From assembly GCA_036268075.1 (NCBI GenBank), contig DATAUV010000010.1, positions 30,540 through 94,539 on the forward strand: 64,000 nucleotides of DNA. Reading direction: 5' to 3'. The position numbers and the translations under genes are program-made. Positions 33,731 to 43,641 of this stretch are shown piece after piece; position 1 is the first letter of the stretch, and each line of letters starts with the position of its first letter. The notes beneath the pieces were generated by a model. That model made no database searches, was not told the DNA's origin, and saw only the letters and a program-made list of their open reading frames with translations. The stretch is from DATARH01 sp036268075. GTDB lineage: Bacteria > Pseudomonadota > Alphaproteobacteria > ATCC43930 > CGMCC-115725.

Positions 33731-35203
33731 TTAAGGGGGCGGCGTCGGGACCAGTTCCCGGTAGAGCGCCAAATACCGCCGCGCCGCCGTGCCCCACGAA
33801 AAATCGCGCGTCATCCCCCGCCGCACGACGCGGCGCCAGCCCGGCGGGTCGCGGTACAGCGTAACCGCCCGCTCCATCGCCGATAGCAGCGCCGGCGCGG
33901 TTTCGTCGTCGAAGGCAAAGCCGGTCGCGCTGCCGTCGGCGAGCGTGTCCGGGGTCGCGTCGACGACCGTGTCGGCGAGCCCGCCGGTGCGCCGCACGAC
34001 CGGCACGGCGCCATAGCGCAGCGCGTAAAGCTGGGTCAGCCCGCACGGCTCGAACCGCGACGGCACGACGACCGCGTCCGCCCCGGCGAAGATCAGCCGC
34101 GACAGCCCCTCGTCATACCCGATGACCGCGCCGAGCTGCCCCGGCTGCAACGCCGCCGCCGTCGCGAACCCCTGTTCGAGCCCGGCATCGCCGCTGCCGA
34201 GCAGCGCGAACTGGGCACCCAGCGCGACGAGGCCCGGCAAGGCGGCGACCACCAGATCCATCCCCTTTTGCGGGGTCAGCCGGGTGACCGTCGCGAAAAG
34301 CGGCGCCGCCGCGTCCCCGGCAAGGCCGAACCGCCGCTGGAGCATCGCCTTTGCCGCCGCCCGCCCCACCGCCGCGTCATCGACCCCGTAAACCGCCGGC
34401 AGCGCCGGATCGCCGGACGGGTTCCACACGCCGGGATCGACCCCGTTGAGGATGCCGCTTAGCACATCCGCCCGGGCCCGCAGCAGCCCATGGAGGTTTT
34501 CGCCGTAGCGCGGGGTCTGGATTTCCGCTGCATAGGTCGGGCTGACCGTCGTCAGCCGGTCGGCATAGAACAGCCCGGCTTTCATAAACGACACGCCGCC
34601 ATAGAACTCGACCCCGTCGATCGAGAAGAATTCCGGCGGCAGAGCCAGCTCGGCAAACGTCCCGGCCCCGAAGAACCCCTGATAGGCGAGGTTGTGGACG
34701 GTAAAGACGCTCGCCGCCGGCCGGCCCCGTGCGCGCAAATAGGCCGGCATCACCCCCGCATGCCAATCGTGCCCGTGCACGATCGCGGGCCGCCAATCCG
34801 GGTCGGCCCCATCGGCGAGCGCGGCCGCGACCCAGCTCAGCAGCCCGAACCGGCGGTCGTTATCCGGAAACACCCCGCCGTCCGGCCCGCCGTAAGGCCC
34901 GCCGGGCCGGTCGTAAAAAGCCGGGTGATCGACGATATAGGCCGGCGGCGCGCCCGGCAGCCGCGCGAGGCCGATCCGCACCCGCTCGACCGCAAACGGC
35001 GTCGCCAGCCGCGCCACCTCGTTCTCGCGCGCCGCGTCGAGCAGCAGCGCGTACCCCGGCAGGCACAACCGGACATCCGCGCCCTCGGCGGCAAGCGCCG
35101 CCGGCAGCCCGCCTATGACGTCGCCGAGCCCTCCGGTCCTGACCCAGGGATAGAGCTCGGCCGCGACGTGGAGAACCCTCAAGGCACTACGAGTGCGCGC
35201 CAC
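33731..35203 (-). CDS. glgA: glycogen synthase (ADP-glucose starch synthase, GT5)
   Basis: 490 residues. The GT5 signature is at the start: VLHVAAELYPWVRTGGLGDV (substrate-binding K/R-x-G-G-L), with VHGHDWHAGVMPAYLR, TVHNLAYQGFFG, NGVDPGVWNP and the C-terminal SRFEPCGLTQLYALRYGAVP. It adds glucose from ADP-glucose to glycogen. It stands alone; no glgB, glgC or glgX in view. GTG start with GGAGGGTGAGGG upstream; that purine tract is the end of a dispersed repeat element. Confidence 0.94.
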   Translation of the reverse strand: MARTRSALRVLHVAAELYPWVRTGGLGDVIGGLPAALAAEGADVRLCLPGYALLLDAARENEVARLATPFAVERVRIGLARLPGAPPAYIVDHPAFYDRPGGPYGGPDGGVFPDNDRRFGLLSWVAAALADGADPDWRPAIVHGHDWHAGVMPAYLRARGRPAASVFTVHNLAYQGFFGAGTFAELALPPEFFSIDGVEFYGGVSFMKAGLFYADRLTTVSPTYAAEIQTPRYGENLHGLLRARADVLSGILNGVDPGVWNPSGDPALPAVYGVDDAAVGRAAAKAMLQRRFGLAGDAAAPLFATVTRLTPQKGMDLVVAALPGLVALGAQFALLGSGDAGLEQGFATAAALQPGQLGAVIGYDEGLSRLIFAGADAVVVPSRFEPCGLTQLYALRYGAVPVVRRTGGLADTVVDATPDTLADGSATGFAFDDETAPALLSAMERAVTLYRDPPGWRRVVRRGMTRDFSWGTAARRYLALYRELVPTPPP

Positions 35204-35212
35204 CGCGATTGG

Positions 35213-35339
35213 CCCTCACCCTCCCATCGCGCTGCGATGGGCCCCTCCCTCGCCCGCAATGCGGGCGAGGGGTAGCTTGTCACTGTCCCCTCTCCCGCAA
35301 TGCGGGAGAGGGTGGCTCGCGCAGCGAGACGGGTGAGGG
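35213..35339. repeat. dispersed palindromic element, copy 1
   Basis: Begins CCCTCACCC and ends GGGTGAGGG, with inner hairpins CCATCGC/GCGATGG, CTCGCCCGCA/TGCGGGCGAG and CTCTCCCGCA/TGCGGGAGAG. Related copies lie at 50849-50976 and from 63922. It fills nearly the whole gap between ilvC and glgA. Confidence 0.85.
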
Positions 35340-35375
35340 CGGCCGAAGGCCGGGACGGCGCCTGCCACCTCCCGG

Positions 35376-36395
35376 TCAGTTCCGCGTCCGGTCCACCAGC
35401 GCGTTCTGCTTGATCCACGGCATCATCGCGCGCAGGCGCTCGCCGACCTTTTCGATGTCGTGCTCCGCCGCGCGCCGCCGCATCGCCTTGAAGCTCGCTT
35501 GGCCCGCGGCGTTCTCCAGCACCCACTCGCGGGCGAACCGGCCCGACTGGATTTCGCCGAGGATGCGCTTCATCTCGGCCTTGACATGGTCGTCGATGAG
35601 CCGCGGCCCGCGCGAGTAGTCGCCGTATTCGGCCGTGTTCGAGATCGAGTACCGCATGTTGGCGATGCCGCCTTCGTAGATTAGGTCGACAATTAGTTTA
35701 ACCTCGTGCAGGCATTCGAAATACGCCATCTCAGGCGCATAACCCGCTTCAACAAGGGTCTCATAACCCGCTGTAATCAACGACGTTAGTCCACCACATA
35801 GGACAGATTGCTCGCCGAACAGATCGGTCTCGCATTCCTCGCGGAAGCTGGTTTCGATGACGCCGGCGCGGCCGCCGCCGATCGCGCTCGCGTAGCTGAG
35901 CGCGATCTCGAGGGCGTTCCCCGACGGGTTCTGCTCAACCGCGACGAGGCACGGCACGCCGCCGCCGCGCTGGTATTCGGAGCGCACGGTATGGCCCGGC
36001 CCTTTCGGCGCGATCATGAACACGTCCATGTCGGGGCGCGGCTCGATGAGGCGGAAATGGATGCTGAGCCCATGCGCGAAGGCGAGCGCGGTGCCCTCGC
36101 GCATGTTCCCCTGGATGTCGGAGACGTAGAGCGCCGCCTGCAACTCGTCGGGCGCGAGCACCATCACGACATCGGCCCATTTCGCCGCCTCGGCCGGGCT
36201 CATCACCTTGATGCCCGCCGCCTCGGCCTTTTGCGCCGAGGCCGAGCCCGGGCGCAGCGCGACGACGACCTCCTTGACCCCGCTGTCGCGCAGATTGTTC
36301 GCGTGCGCGTTTCCCTGACTGCCATACCCGATAACCGCGACCTTCTTGGCCTTGATCAAGTTCACATCCGCATCGCGGTCGTAGTAAACGCGCAT
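35376..36395 (-). CDS. ilvC: ketol-acid reductoisomerase
   Basis: 339 residues, class I length. NADPH-binding Rossmann domain: KKVAVIGYGSQGNAHANNLR; then PKGPGHTVRSEYQRGGGVPC and the C-terminal knotted helical domain with Mg2+-binding Asp/Glu in QSVLCGGLTSLITAGYETLV and SISNTAEYGDY. It isomerises and reduces 2-acetolactate and 2-aceto-2-hydroxybutyrate for valine, leucine and isoleucine. Downstream of ilvBH on the same strand, but separated by a 195-bp gap filled with a long palindrome. Confidence 0.97.
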   Translation of the reverse strand: MRVYYDRDADVNLIKAKKVAVIGYGSQGNAHANNLRDSGVKEVVVALRPGSASAQKAEAAGIKVMSPAEAAKWADVVMVLAPDELQAALYVSDIQGNMREGTALAFAHGLSIHFRLIEPRPDMDVFMIAPKGPGHTVRSEYQRGGGVPCLVAVEQNPSGNALEIALSYASAIGGGRAGVIETSFREECETDLFGEQSVLCGGLTSLITAGYETLVEAGYAPEMAYFECLHEVKLIVDLIYEGGIANMRYSISNTAEYGDYSRGPRLIDDHVKAEMKRILGEIQSGRFAREWVLENAAGQASFKAMRRRAAEHDIEKVGERLRAMMPWIKQNALVDRTRN

Positions 36396-36416
36396 CGTCT
36401 TTCTCCTTAACTGTAT

Positions 36417-36587
36417 TCACCACGAAGGCACGAAGAGCACGAAGTGCAAAAATTTACCGCGGAGGACGCGGAGTATACGCAGAGGTCGCGGAGGCGCCGA
36501 ACCCACTGCGACCTCTGCGTATACTCCGCGTCCTCCGCGTCAAAAGAGTTTCTTTTGCACTTCGTGCTCTTGGTGCCTTCGTGGTGA
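36417..36587. repeat. 171-bp nested palindrome between ilvH and ilvC
   Basis: The outer arms begin TCACCACGAAGGCACGAAGA and end as their near-inverse; the inner arms pair GCGGAGGACGCGGAGTATAC with its inverse. The arms cover about 75 bases each around a short loop. It is the only content of the ilvH-ilvC gap and could fold into one long hairpin in the mRNA. Its sequence is lower in GC than its surroundings and resembles dispersed intergenic palindromes seen in many bacteria. Confidence 0.88.
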
Positions 36588-36590
36588 GAC

Positions 36591-37090
36591 CTAAAAACTA
36601 CCCGGCCCGCGGGCGATCGCGGCGGCGCCGGTGCGCGAGACCTCGGCGAGGCCCAGCGGTTCCATCAGCGCGATAAACGCGTCGAGCTTTTCCGCCGAGC
36701 CCGTCAGCTCGAAGACAAAGCTCGCCGTCGTCGAATCGACGACGCGGGCGCGGAACACGTCGGCGAGCCGGAGGCTCTCGACCCGCGCCTCGCCGTGCCC
36801 CGCGACCTTGATCAGCGCCATCTCGCGCTCGACACAGGGTCCCTCGGCGGTGAGGTCATGGACCTTGTGCACCGGCACGAGCCGCGACAACTGCGCCTTG
36901 ATCTGCTCGATGATCATCGGCGTGCCCGAGGTCACGATGGTGATCCGGGACAGGCTGTTGGAGCGGTCGACCTCGGCTACGGTCAGGCTTTCGATATTGT
37001 ACCCGCGCCCGGAAAAGAGGCCGATCACCCGCGCGAGGACACCGGGCTCGTTGTCGACGAGGACGGCGATGGTATGCCGGTCGCTGTCGC

Positions 37091-37094
<4 letters not shown>
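36591..37094 (-). CDS. ilvH: acetolactate synthase small (regulatory) subunit
   Basis: 167 residues. N-terminal ACT domain (HTIAVLVDNEPGVLARVIGL, FSGRGYNIESLTVAEVD) that binds valine in this family, then the conserved C-terminal domain with ELTGSAEKLDAFIALMEPLG. It activates the catalytic subunit and gives it feedback inhibition. The ATG overlaps the large-subunit stop as ATGA. Confidence 0.97.
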
Positions 37095-38851
<1,757 letters not shown>

Positions 38852-38876
38852 GGCCTCTCTCCTTTGCTCAGCAACG

Positions 38877-38902
38877 AAAAACCCCCGAGACTCGCCCGGG
38901 GT
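38877..38902 (-). terminator. hairpin with T-run between miaA and ilvB
   Basis: On the minus strand CCCCGGG, loop CGAGT, CTCGGGG, then TTTTT. Seven pairs including one G-T. It ends the miaA message or, if transcription enters from upstream, sits in the ilvBH leader as a possible attenuator. Confidence 0.8.
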
Positions 38903-38921
38903 TGATGGGCACCCTACCCGG

Positions 38922-39845
38922 CTAGGGAGGGAGGGTCAACAAAAAACCATCTATAAAATGACGTGATCGGCTGAAGAAACTTTCCGAAAATTGCTCATCC
39001 AAAGTCAGGCCGGGCGTGATCTGATGGCGAAACCAGGTCATCTGGCGCTTGGCATAGCGCCGCGTCGCCTGCTGGCCGGCCGCGGTCGCTTGCGGCAGGG
39101 TCAGGTCGCCGCCGAGGTGGCGCAGCAACTCGGGCACGCCGACCGCCTTCATGGCGGGAAGATCGGCATCGAGACCGCGAGCGGCCAGCGCCGCCGCCTC
39201 GCCGACCCCACCCCCCGCGACCATCGCCGCGAACCGCGCGTCGCAGGCGGCATAAAGCGCTTCGCGCGGTGGCATCAGCAGGATCGTGGCGGCCCGGTAC
39301 GGCGCCGATCCCTGCGCCTCGCGATGCCACGCGGCTAACGACTTACCCGTCGCCGCGACAACCTCCCAAGCCCTTATAAGCCGCTGCGAATCTCCCTCGT
39401 GAATCTGCAAGGCGTAATCAGGGTCAAGCTCCGCAAGCCGGCGGCGGAATTCGGGGCCGCCCAGCCGGCGGTGGATCGCGGTCGCCTCGTCGCGGATTTC
39501 GGCCGGGATATCGGGGATCGGCGAGATGCCGGACAATAAGGCGCGCAAATAGAGCCCGGTGCCGCCGACCAGGATCGGCAGCCGCCCGGCGTCGCGTGCG
39601 GCGGCGATCGCGGCGGCGGCAAGGTCGCGCCAGCGCGCCACGGAGCCCCGCTCGGCGGCGTCGAGCAGCCCGTAAAGCCGGTGCGGCACGCTCGCCTCGG
39701 CCGCGGCGTCGGGGCGCGCGGTCAGGACCCGCAGATCGCGGTAGATTTGCAGCGCGTCGGCATTGATGATCGTGCCGCCGCAAGCTACGGCCAGCTCGAG
39801 CGCGAGGGTCGATTTGCCGCTCGCCGTCGGCCCGGCGATGATCAC
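38922..39845 (-). CDS. miaA: tRNA dimethylallyltransferase
   Basis: 307 residues, normal family length. P-loop IIAGPTASGKSTLALELAVA at the very start, then NADALQIYRDLRVLTARP, PILVGGTGLYLRALLSG and RRYAKRQMTWFRHQ, all diagnostic. It adds the dimethylallyl group to A37 of tRNAs that read UNN codons. GTG start chosen because it gives the family N-terminus; no ATG is available near. Only 15 bp separate it from the divergent serB start. Confidence 0.94.
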   Translation of the reverse strand: MIIAGPTASGKSTLALELAVACGGTIINADALQIYRDLRVLTARPDAAAEASVPHRLYGLLDAAERGSVARWRDLAAAAIAAARDAGRLPILVGGTGLYLRALLSGISPIPDIPAEIRDEATAIHRRLGGPEFRRRLAELDPDYALQIHEGDSQRLIRAWEVVAATGKSLAAWHREAQGSAPYRAATILLMPPREALYAACDARFAAMVAGGGVGEAAALAARGLDADLPAMKAVGVPELLRHLGGDLTLPQATAAGQQATRRYAKRQMTWFRHQITPGLTLDEQFSESFFSRSRHFIDGFLLTLPP

Positions 39846-39860
39846 CAGCGAGGAAGCCGC

Positions 39861-40739
39861 GTGCGTCTCGTCCTGACCCTGATCGCCGGAGCGGGCGCCG
39901 CCGACATCCTGGCCGGCCGTGCCGGCACGATCGCCGCCGCGATCGGCGCCGCCGGCCCGGATTGGCTCGCGCCCGGCATCGCCTGCGACCTGATCTTCGA
40001 AGGCGACGCCGCCGGCGCCGAGGCCATCGCCCGCACCGAAATCGGCCCCGCCCCGATCGACTGTCTGGTCCAGCCCCTCGCCGGCCGCCGCAAGCGGGTG
40101 CTGGTCGCCGACATGGAATCGACGGTCATTGAAAACGAGATGCTCGACGAGCTCGCCGATTTTGTGGGGCTGCGCGCCTCGGTCGCCGAGATCACGCGGC
40201 GGGCAATGAACGGCGAGCTGGATTTCGCCGCCGCCCTCGCCGAGCGGGTGGCCTTGCTGAAGGGCCTGCCGGTCGCGGTCCTCGACGAGGCCTACGACCG
40301 GGTTCGCCTCATCCCCGGCGCCGCCAGCCTGGTCGCGACGATGCGCGCCGCCGGGGCCGAGACGGCGCTGGTTTCGGGCGGGTTCGCCGTGTTCGCCGAC
40401 CCCGTCGCCGCCCGCCTCGGCTTCGCACGCGTCGTGTGCAACCGGCTCGACATCGCCGGCGGCCGCATCGCCGGCACGGTCGCCGCGCCGCTCGTCACCG
40501 CCGACACCAAACGCCGAACGCTGATCGAGATCGCCGAGGCGCGGCATGTCGCGCTCGCGGATACGCTGGCGGTCGGCGATGGGGCGAATGATCTGCCGAT
40601 GCTGATGATCGCGGGGCTCGGAATCGCCTTTCGCGCGAAGCCGGCCGTCGCGGGGGCCGCCCGCTGGCGGGTCGACCACGGCGATCTCACCGCGCTGCTT
40701 TACGCGCAGGGGTATCGAGGGCACGAGATCGTGGGCTGA
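39861..40739 (+). CDS. serB: phosphoserine phosphatase (HAD family)
   Basis: 292 residues. The nucleophile motif reads LVADMESTVIENEMLDELAD; HAD phosphatases normally have DxD, but the second acid is Glu here. Later motifs are normal: LVSGGFAVFAD (Ser/Thr motif II), DTKRRTL (Lys) and GDGANDLPMLMIAGLGIAF (Asp pair). An N-terminal ACT-like region occupies the first 70 residues. Final step of serine synthesis. GTG start, with GAGGAA seven bases upstream. Confidence 0.92.
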   Translation: MRLVLTLIAGAGAADILAGRAGTIAAAIGAAGPDWLAPGIACDLIFEGDAAGAEAIARTEIGPAPIDCLVQPLAGRRKRVLVADMESTVIENEMLDELADFVGLRASVAEITRRAMNGELDFAAALAERVALLKGLPVAVLDEAYDRVRLIPGAASLVATMRAAGAETALVSGGFAVFADPVAARLGFARVVCNRLDIAGGRIAGTVAAPLVTADTKRRTLIEIAEARHVALADTLAVGDGANDLPMLMIAGLGIAFRAKPAVAGAARWRVDHGDLTALLYAQGYRGHEIVG

Positions 40740-40772
40740 CGGACCAGCGGGCGCGACGCGTCCTCTTGCTCC

Positions 40773-42296
40773 TCACCCCTGATCGAGGCGCAGCGCGACA
40801 AAGCGCAGATCGCCCTGGCGCTGGACCAGCAGCAGGATCGATTTGCGCCCGGATTTCTTGGCGGCGTCGATCTTTGCCGTGACCTGGCCGGTGGTTTTGA
40901 TCTCTTCCTGGGCCGCTTCCATGATCACGTCGCCGGGCTTGATCCCCTTTTCGGCGGCCGCGCTGTCCTTGCCGACCTCGACGACGACCACCCCCTTGGC
41001 GTCGTCGGCGAGCGAGAACTTTTCCTTCAGCGCCGGCGTGACGTTGGAGAGGGTGAGGCCCAGGGCGTTGATGACCCCGGCCTCCTCCTTCTGGGGCTTT
41101 TCCTTACTCTTGGCGGTATCGGTCGCGCTCGCCGTCTCGGTTTCGGCGAGGCGGCCGACCTTGACCTGAAGCTTCACCTCCGCGCGCTTGCGCCACACGG
41201 TCACCGGCACGGTTTTGTCGACCGGCGTCTCCGCGACAAGGCGCGGCAGGTGGCGCATGTCGTCGACGGTCTTGCCGTCAAACGTCAGCACGATGTCGCC
41301 CGGCTCGATCCCGCCGAGCTGGGCCGGCCCCTTGTCGTTGACGCTGGCGACGAGCGCGCCGTGCGGCTTGTCGAGCCCGAGGCTCTCGGCGATCTCGTCG
41401 GTGACCGCCTGGATGCGCACGCCGAGCCAGCCGCGATGGACGGTGTGGTCGCCTTCGTGGATCAACTCGCTCACGACCTCTTTCGCCATCGACGACGGGA
41501 TCGCGAAGCCGATGCCGATCGACCCGCCCGACGGCGAATAGATCGCCGTGTTGATGCCGATCACCTGCCCGTCCATGTTGAACATCGGCCCGCCCGAATT
41601 GCCGCGGTTGATCGAGGCGTCGGTCTGCAGGAAATCGTCGTAAGGGCCGGAATTGATGTCGCGCTGGCGGGCCGACAGGATGCCCGCCGTCACCGTGCCG
41701 CCAAGCCCGAACGGGTTGCCGATCGCCAGCACCCAGTCGCCGACCCGCGCCGCGTCGCTGTCGCCCCAGCTCACCGCGGTCAGCGGCTTGTCGCTTTTTA
41801 TCTTGAGGACGGCGAGGTCGGTCTTGGTGTCGCGGCCGACCAGCGTCGCCTTCAGATTGGTGTTGTCGTGCAGGATGACGGTGATCTCGTCGGCGTCGTT
41901 GATGACGTGGTTGTTGGTCACGACATAGCCGGTCGCGTCGATGATGAACCCGGAGCCGAGCGAGGTCGTGCGCCGCGTCTCGGCCTGCGGCTTGCCCTGC
42001 TGCTGGCCCTGATGGTCGAAGAAGTTCTTGAAGAACTCCTCGAACGGCGATCCCGGCGGAAATTGCGGCAATTCCGGCCGTGCGTGCTCGCTCCCGGTGC
42101 CGGTGCCGCTATCCGCTTTGGCCGTCTGCGTCGTCGAGATGTTGACCACCGCCGGCAACAGCTTTGCAGCAAGGTCGGCGAAACCGTCGGGCGCCGGGCG
42201 CGCGTAAGCGGGGGCGACCCCCGTCGGCAGCGCGATCGCCAGGGTGGCGAGCACGATCAGGGCGCAGCGCCCGAGGCGGGTTGGCAACAGCGGCAC
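40773..42296 (-). CDS. degP: periplasmic serine protease/chaperone DegP (HtrA)
   Basis: 507 residues. Signal peptide at about 1-34 (CALIVLATLAIALPTG, cleaved after AYA). Trypsin-like domain: His in VTNNHVINDADE, Asp in DTKTDLAVLK, Ser in RGNSGGPMF. Two PDZ domains follow (HRGWLGVRIQAVTDEIAESL, and the C-terminal ADDAKGVVVVEVGKDSAAAE). It degrades or refolds misfolded envelope proteins. GTG start is decided by AAGGAG eight bases upstream; an earlier ATG would precede the signal peptide by 47 residues. Downstream of hflKC-DUF2065. Confidence 0.95.
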   Translation of the reverse strand: MPLLPTRLGRCALIVLATLAIALPTGVAPAYARPAPDGFADLAAKLLPAVVNISTTQTAKADSGTGTGSEHARPELPQFPPGSPFEEFFKNFFDHQGQQQGKPQAETRRTTSLGSGFIIDATGYVVTNNHVINDADEITVILHDNTNLKATLVGRDTKTDLAVLKIKSDKPLTAVSWGDSDAARVGDWVLAIGNPFGLGGTVTAGILSARQRDINSGPYDDFLQTDASINRGNSGGPMFNMDGQVIGINTAIYSPSGGSIGIGFAIPSSMAKEVVSELIHEGDHTVHRGWLGVRIQAVTDEIAESLGLDKPHGALVASVNDKGPAQLGGIEPGDIVLTFDGKTVDDMRHLPRLVAETPVDKTVPVTVWRKRAEVKLQVKVGRLAETETASATDTAKSKEKPQKEEAGVINALGLTLSNVTPALKEKFSLADDAKGVVVVEVGKDSAAAEKGIKPGDVIMEAAQEEIKTTGQVTAKIDAAKKSGRKSILLLVQRQGDLRFVALRLDQG

Positions 42297-42418
42297 CTTT
42301 GGGGCTCCTTGCAGCAAAAGACGATGCGGTCGCAAGTTTTCGGCGGCACCGCGCGCGTCGTCGCTCGGCGCGGAGATTACGGGAGATGCGCGACGCAAGC
42401 CAGTGCCGAGGCGGCGCA

Positions 42419-42604
42419 TCAGTGCCGCAGCAGCCACACCAGCATCACCCCGATGCAGGCGGCCGCGAGGCCGGCGACGCGCAGCGTCTGCGCCGGCACC
42501 GTCGCCGTGCGCACCGCGACGCGCCGCATCCCGTCCGGCACGAGCGCGTAGAGGACGCCCTCGATCACCAGCACCAGCGCCAGCGCCGTCCCGAGGTCAC
42601 GCAT
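42419..42604 (-). CDS. DUF2065 small membrane protein
   Basis: 61 residues, two hydrophobic helices (LGTALALVLVIEGVLYALVP and TLRVAGLAAACIGVMLVWLL) as in the DUF2065/YjeT family, which often sits next to hflC. The ATG overlaps the hflC stop as TGATG. Role unknown. Confidence 0.9.
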   Translation of the reverse strand: MRDLGTALALVLVIEGVLYALVPDGMRRVAVRTATVPAQTLRVAGLAAACIGVMLVWLLRH

Positions 42605-43641
42605 CAATGCGGCGCGACGGGCGGCGCGGCGGGCGGCGCGGCGGGCGGCGCGGCGGGCGGCGCGGCGGGCGGCGCGGCGGGCGGCGGCGCAGCGGGCGCG
42701 GCGGGCGGCGCTGCGGCGGCCCGGGCGGCGGGCGTCTGCGGCGTCGCCCCCGCCGATGGCGCGAAGGGCGCGAGCGCCCCGGCCCAGCCGCTGAAATAGC
42801 GGAAGAAGTCACTGTCGGGCGACAGCACGAATGTCGTCGTCTGCCCGCTGAGCGACGTCTTGTACGCCTCCAGCGACCGGTAGAAGGCAAAGAACCCCTT
42901 ATCCTGGCCGTAGGCGTCGGCGTAGATCTTGATCGCCTGCCCGTCACCCTCGCCGCGCAGCTTCTGTCCGTCGCGATTGGCGTCGGCGAGGATCACCGTC
43001 CGCTCGCGCTCGGCATTGGCGCGCACGTTCTGTGCCGCCTCGGCGCCCTCGCCGCGGTATTGCGCGGCCTGCTGCTGACGCTCGGACTGCATCCGGGCAT
43101 AGATCGCCTCGCTGTTTTCCGGCGGCAGGTCGGCGCGGCGCAGCCGCACGTCGATGACGTTGATGCCGAAGCCCTTGGCCTCGGCGGCGACCTCGTCGCG
43201 GATCTGGAGCATGATCCCGGCGCGCTTTCCCGACAGCACGTCGGACAGGGTCACATTGCCGAGCACCCGGCGCAGGCTGCCGCTGACGATCGACACCAGC
43301 CGCGCGCGGACGCCCTCCTCGGTGCCGACGGTCTGGTAGAACAACAACGGGTCGTCGATCCGATAGCGGGTATAGCTGTCGGCGACGAGCCGCTTCTGGT
43401 CCGAGACGATGACCTCCTCGTGCGGCGGCTCGAAATCGAGCACGCGCTTGTCGTAGACAATGACGTTCTGGATGAACGGACTCTTCCAGTAGAGGCCGGG
43501 GTCGCGGACGACCCGCACGGGCTGGCCGAATTGCAGCACCAGCCCCTGCTCGGTCTGCGTGACGATAAACAGCGAGCTGTCGGCCAGCACGCCGGCGGCC
43601 ACCAGCAGCACGGCGATGATCGTGAGGAGACGCCGGTTCAT
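42604..43641 (-). CDS. hflC: FtsH-protease modulator HflC, with Pro/Ala repeat tail
   Basis: 345 residues. N-terminal membrane anchor (LLTIIAVLLVAAGVLADSSL), then the SPFH/band 7 domain: FGQPVRVVRDPGLYWKSPFI, YDKRVLDFEPPHEEVIVSDQ and the long helix rich in QSERQQQAAQYRGEGAEAAQ. Together with HflK it forms a large cage around FtsH. The C-terminal 45 residues are an unusual run of PPAA repeats made by a 12-bp tandem repeat. The ATG overlaps the hflK stop as TGATG. Confidence 0.95.
   Translation of the reverse strand: MNRRLLTIIAVLLVAAGVLADSSLFIVTQTEQGLVLQFGQPVRVVRDPGLYWKSPFIQNVIVYDKRVLDFEPPHEEVIVSDQKRLVADSYTRYRIDDPLLFYQTVGTEEGVRARLVSIVSGSLRRVLGNVTLSDVLSGKRAGIMLQIRDEVAAEAKGFGINVIDVRLRRADLPPENSEAIYARMQSERQQQAAQYRGEGAEAAQNVRANAERERTVILADANRDGQKLRGEGDGQAIKIYADAYGQDKGFFAFYRSLEAYKTSLSGQTTTFVLSPDSDFFRYFSGWAGALAPFAPSAGATPQTPAARAAAAPPAAPAAPPPAAPPAAPPAAPPAAPPAAPPVAPH
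42610..42690. repeat. 12-bp tandem repeat in hflC 3' end
   Basis: About six tandem copies of GGCGGGCGGCGC-type units, encoding PPAA units in the HflC tail. Such arrays change copy number by slippage, in whole codons here, so they alter tail length without a frameshift. Confidence 0.85.

Noticed and set aside
38922..40724. 600-residue reading of miaA through serB
   Set aside because: The extra N-terminal part is the antisense of serB; the P-loop that begins MiaA proteins starts at the GTG at 39845.
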